6,304 nt of DNA from Chloroflexota bacterium (GTDB lineage Bacteria > Chloroflexota > Anaerolineae > Aggregatilineales > Phototrophicaceae). Positions within the stretch are counted from its first letter, which is position 1. Each line of letters opens with the position of its first letter. Below are positions 6,201 to 6,304 of this stretch, in pieces. The notes beneath the pieces were generated by a model. It was given only the letters and a program-made list of their open reading frames with translations, ran no database searches and was not told the DNA's origin. The position numbers and the translations under genes are program-made. The stretch covers positions 1 through 6,304 of the forward strand of contig QGUR01000271.1 in assembly GCA_003242205.1 (NCBI GenBank). Reading direction: 5' to 3'.

Positions 6201-6304
6201 GAAAGCGCGCCCGGCGCGACGGAAACCGAAGCTCCGGCAGAGGCTGCGCCGGCTGAAACATCCCTGCCGGCCAGCGCTTCCCCGACTGCGACGCCGACGG
6301 CCAC
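3273..6304 (+). CDS. Giant acidic P-x-W-L-motif protein with one transmembrane helix and an extracytoplasmic domain (partial, C-terminus missing)
   Basis: The frame stays open for 1010 codons from the ATG at 3273 to the window end. An in-frame GTG at 3264 overlapping the previous stop is an alternative start; the Shine-Dalgarno is weak for both. Residues 1-560 are acidic and low in complexity (14 Asp/Glu in the first 47) with no lysine from 8 to 434. They carry ten W-L-type motifs (Trp 13, 45, 68, 89, 177, 192, 213, 265, 340, 459) and a D-F-F/L-A-x-L/I motif (Phe 117, 235, 287, 373, 493). Residues 575-665 are charged and helical, possibly coiled coil. A basic patch (K-K-R-A-A-R-R-S-R-R, 682-691) precedes one membrane helix (about 697-713), so the acidic part should be cytoplasmic. 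Residues 726-960 alternate beta and alpha (D-L-A-L-V-A-V-E-Y-G-P, P-V-L-V-G-G-N-P-L-G-L-L-H, L-I-V-V-V-A-E-R), followed by an Ala/Pro/Thr-rich linker at the edge. No cysteine is seen. Function unknown; the operon suggests a scaffold for a membrane complex. Confidence 0.8.
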   Translation, partial: MSDDFNKDELPPWLLGDEPEAEPESAGDEPRVDSSGTTTPDAAPWLEAAGETEQSETDVPSTADLPDWLASAEGVPEEPSEVSDELPPWLAGDETLEPAEPEAEAEPRLGDALPEDFLALADSLPATSDLEMTYDEWAAEQERLRSGPNLEEEVPDLLADIDGPVSAAGTTGELPDWYLGLEALNESDAPDWLTDDNEPSSAGDDEPVQEPPWLEGMDAPVEPAADDAGEFDDDFFAALGLPQANDDETEQPPALGDDEEPDLSWLSDPSLEATSERLREDAREDDFFAAIASQPQEPLPPAFVQEEAESPAEPEIPDDIDERTAAMLMADQSGDLDLPWLHDAMDEAGEPAATPGTEFAGGEEPPEQALEEFFASLDADNADAGDSPDMRVPTTAEFTVDWGDQPDSGRETPVGDDPEFLWDATPPSESAPASKKVDPFSEFDFDALDLPPGDEEPDWLGSLDDSPAARTVEEPPVPVDRSRAPTTGELEDFLAAIDDDVTGKLPQSDELEEQTDFDFDSLLVAPLAPAAPVTSGEDDTDGLTQEIPDFLRDLNVSVGQVSAAAIVRQREDRPLETLPDRLRRLRERAEKLRAPAAAALDDDVLARVLPDVPETLAPAPVVTGLPAAREALTLSEDDREKVSILERLLAREDGALLPAAAAARADEARATSDEDAKTHAAKKRAARRSRRYPVDRLLVALALVAATAAPFFVDDLRLGDPPPDRFAGGSAGALAFERVDDLRAGDLALVAVEYGPSAAAELDPMLAAVVRHLFIQGARPVLVGGNPLGLLHASNVIEALNDDAALQAQLGQRRLIANRDYYVVRYLTGGVVGVRALGEAAASMLLTDIRGQATNLTLDSLDDFRLIVVVAERGEDARNYVEQLAPVVTAPVVVATGYSAGPLVEPYAAAGAAQGLLVGYQDAVTYLSMLDTVPGEEAADGSTSATLLQRLFDPVRFAEQYARIREALAGAQPVTGESAPGATETEAPAEAAPAETSLPASASPTATPTA
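3300..4652 (+). repeat. Array of short P-x-W-L protein motifs encoded in the acidic N-terminal region
   Basis: Ten degenerate copies of a hydrophobic core in acidic surroundings: PPWL (Trp 13), APWL (45), PDWL (68), PPWL (89), PDWY (177), PDWL (192), PPWL (213), LSWL (265), LPWL (340) and PDWL (459). Seven fit P-[PD]-W-[LY] strictly. Spacing varies from 15 to 119 residues, so this is a set of short linear motifs and not a tandem domain repeat. Codons differ among copies, so there has been no recent DNA duplication. The other three tryptophans of the protein (137, 402, 422) lie in unrelated contexts, and none is seen after 459. Confidence 0.8.

Noticed and set aside
1..6304. CRISPR array, tRNA, rRNA, phage attachment site or replication origin.
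   Set aside because: No regularly spaced direct repeats, cloverleaf sequence or rRNA-like segment was seen on either strand. The only repeats found are the inverted repeats and protein-level motifs reported.

Overview
The window looks like high-GC chromosomal DNA from a bacterium of the phylum Chloroflexota, possibly an Anaerolineae-type lineage. The call rests on a DUF6754-type membrane protein followed by a polytopic membrane protein and a large acidic P-x-W-L-rich protein, a combination I associate with that phylum. It comes from family recognition only; no search was run.

Left part (1-534, minus strand): the window opens inside an IS200/IS605-family insertion sequence of IS608 type. Only the first 13 codons of tnpA and the complete left end are present. 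The left end has an imperfect hairpin with a bulged T, an AAAG guide abutting the hairpin, and a TTAC cleavage site. The element sits inside a small exported redox-protein gene, which is already a wreck: an amber codon at position 7, a cupredoxin-like start joined to the second half of a cytochrome c domain with no CXXCH, and then the IS. Upstream of this remnant, a 17-bp inverted repeat could pair its ribosome-binding site and start codon with the 5' leader.

Middle (711-1475): a minus-strand LURP-one-related (tubby C-terminal-like) protein gene of 200 codons, then a 162-bp divergent intergenic region. That region holds an 18-bp inverted repeat and a -10 box placed so that the next gene would be transcribed leaderless.

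Right part (1476-6304, plus strand): four tightly packed genes that probably form one operon. They are an 88-aa unknown protein, a 264-aa DUF6754-type protein with one membrane helix at each end, a 226-aa polytopic membrane protein of about six helices, and a very large protein that runs off the right edge (at least 1010 residues). The large protein has an acidic, probably disordered cytoplasmic region with about ten P-x-W-L-type short motifs and a second interspersed D-F-F/L-A-x-L/I motif. A basic patch, one transmembrane helix and an alpha/beta-looking extracytoplasmic domain follow. Co-location suggests one membrane-bound assembly in which the W-motif tail is a multivalent docking platform. 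Its function is unknown, and it is the best candidate here for an undescribed system.
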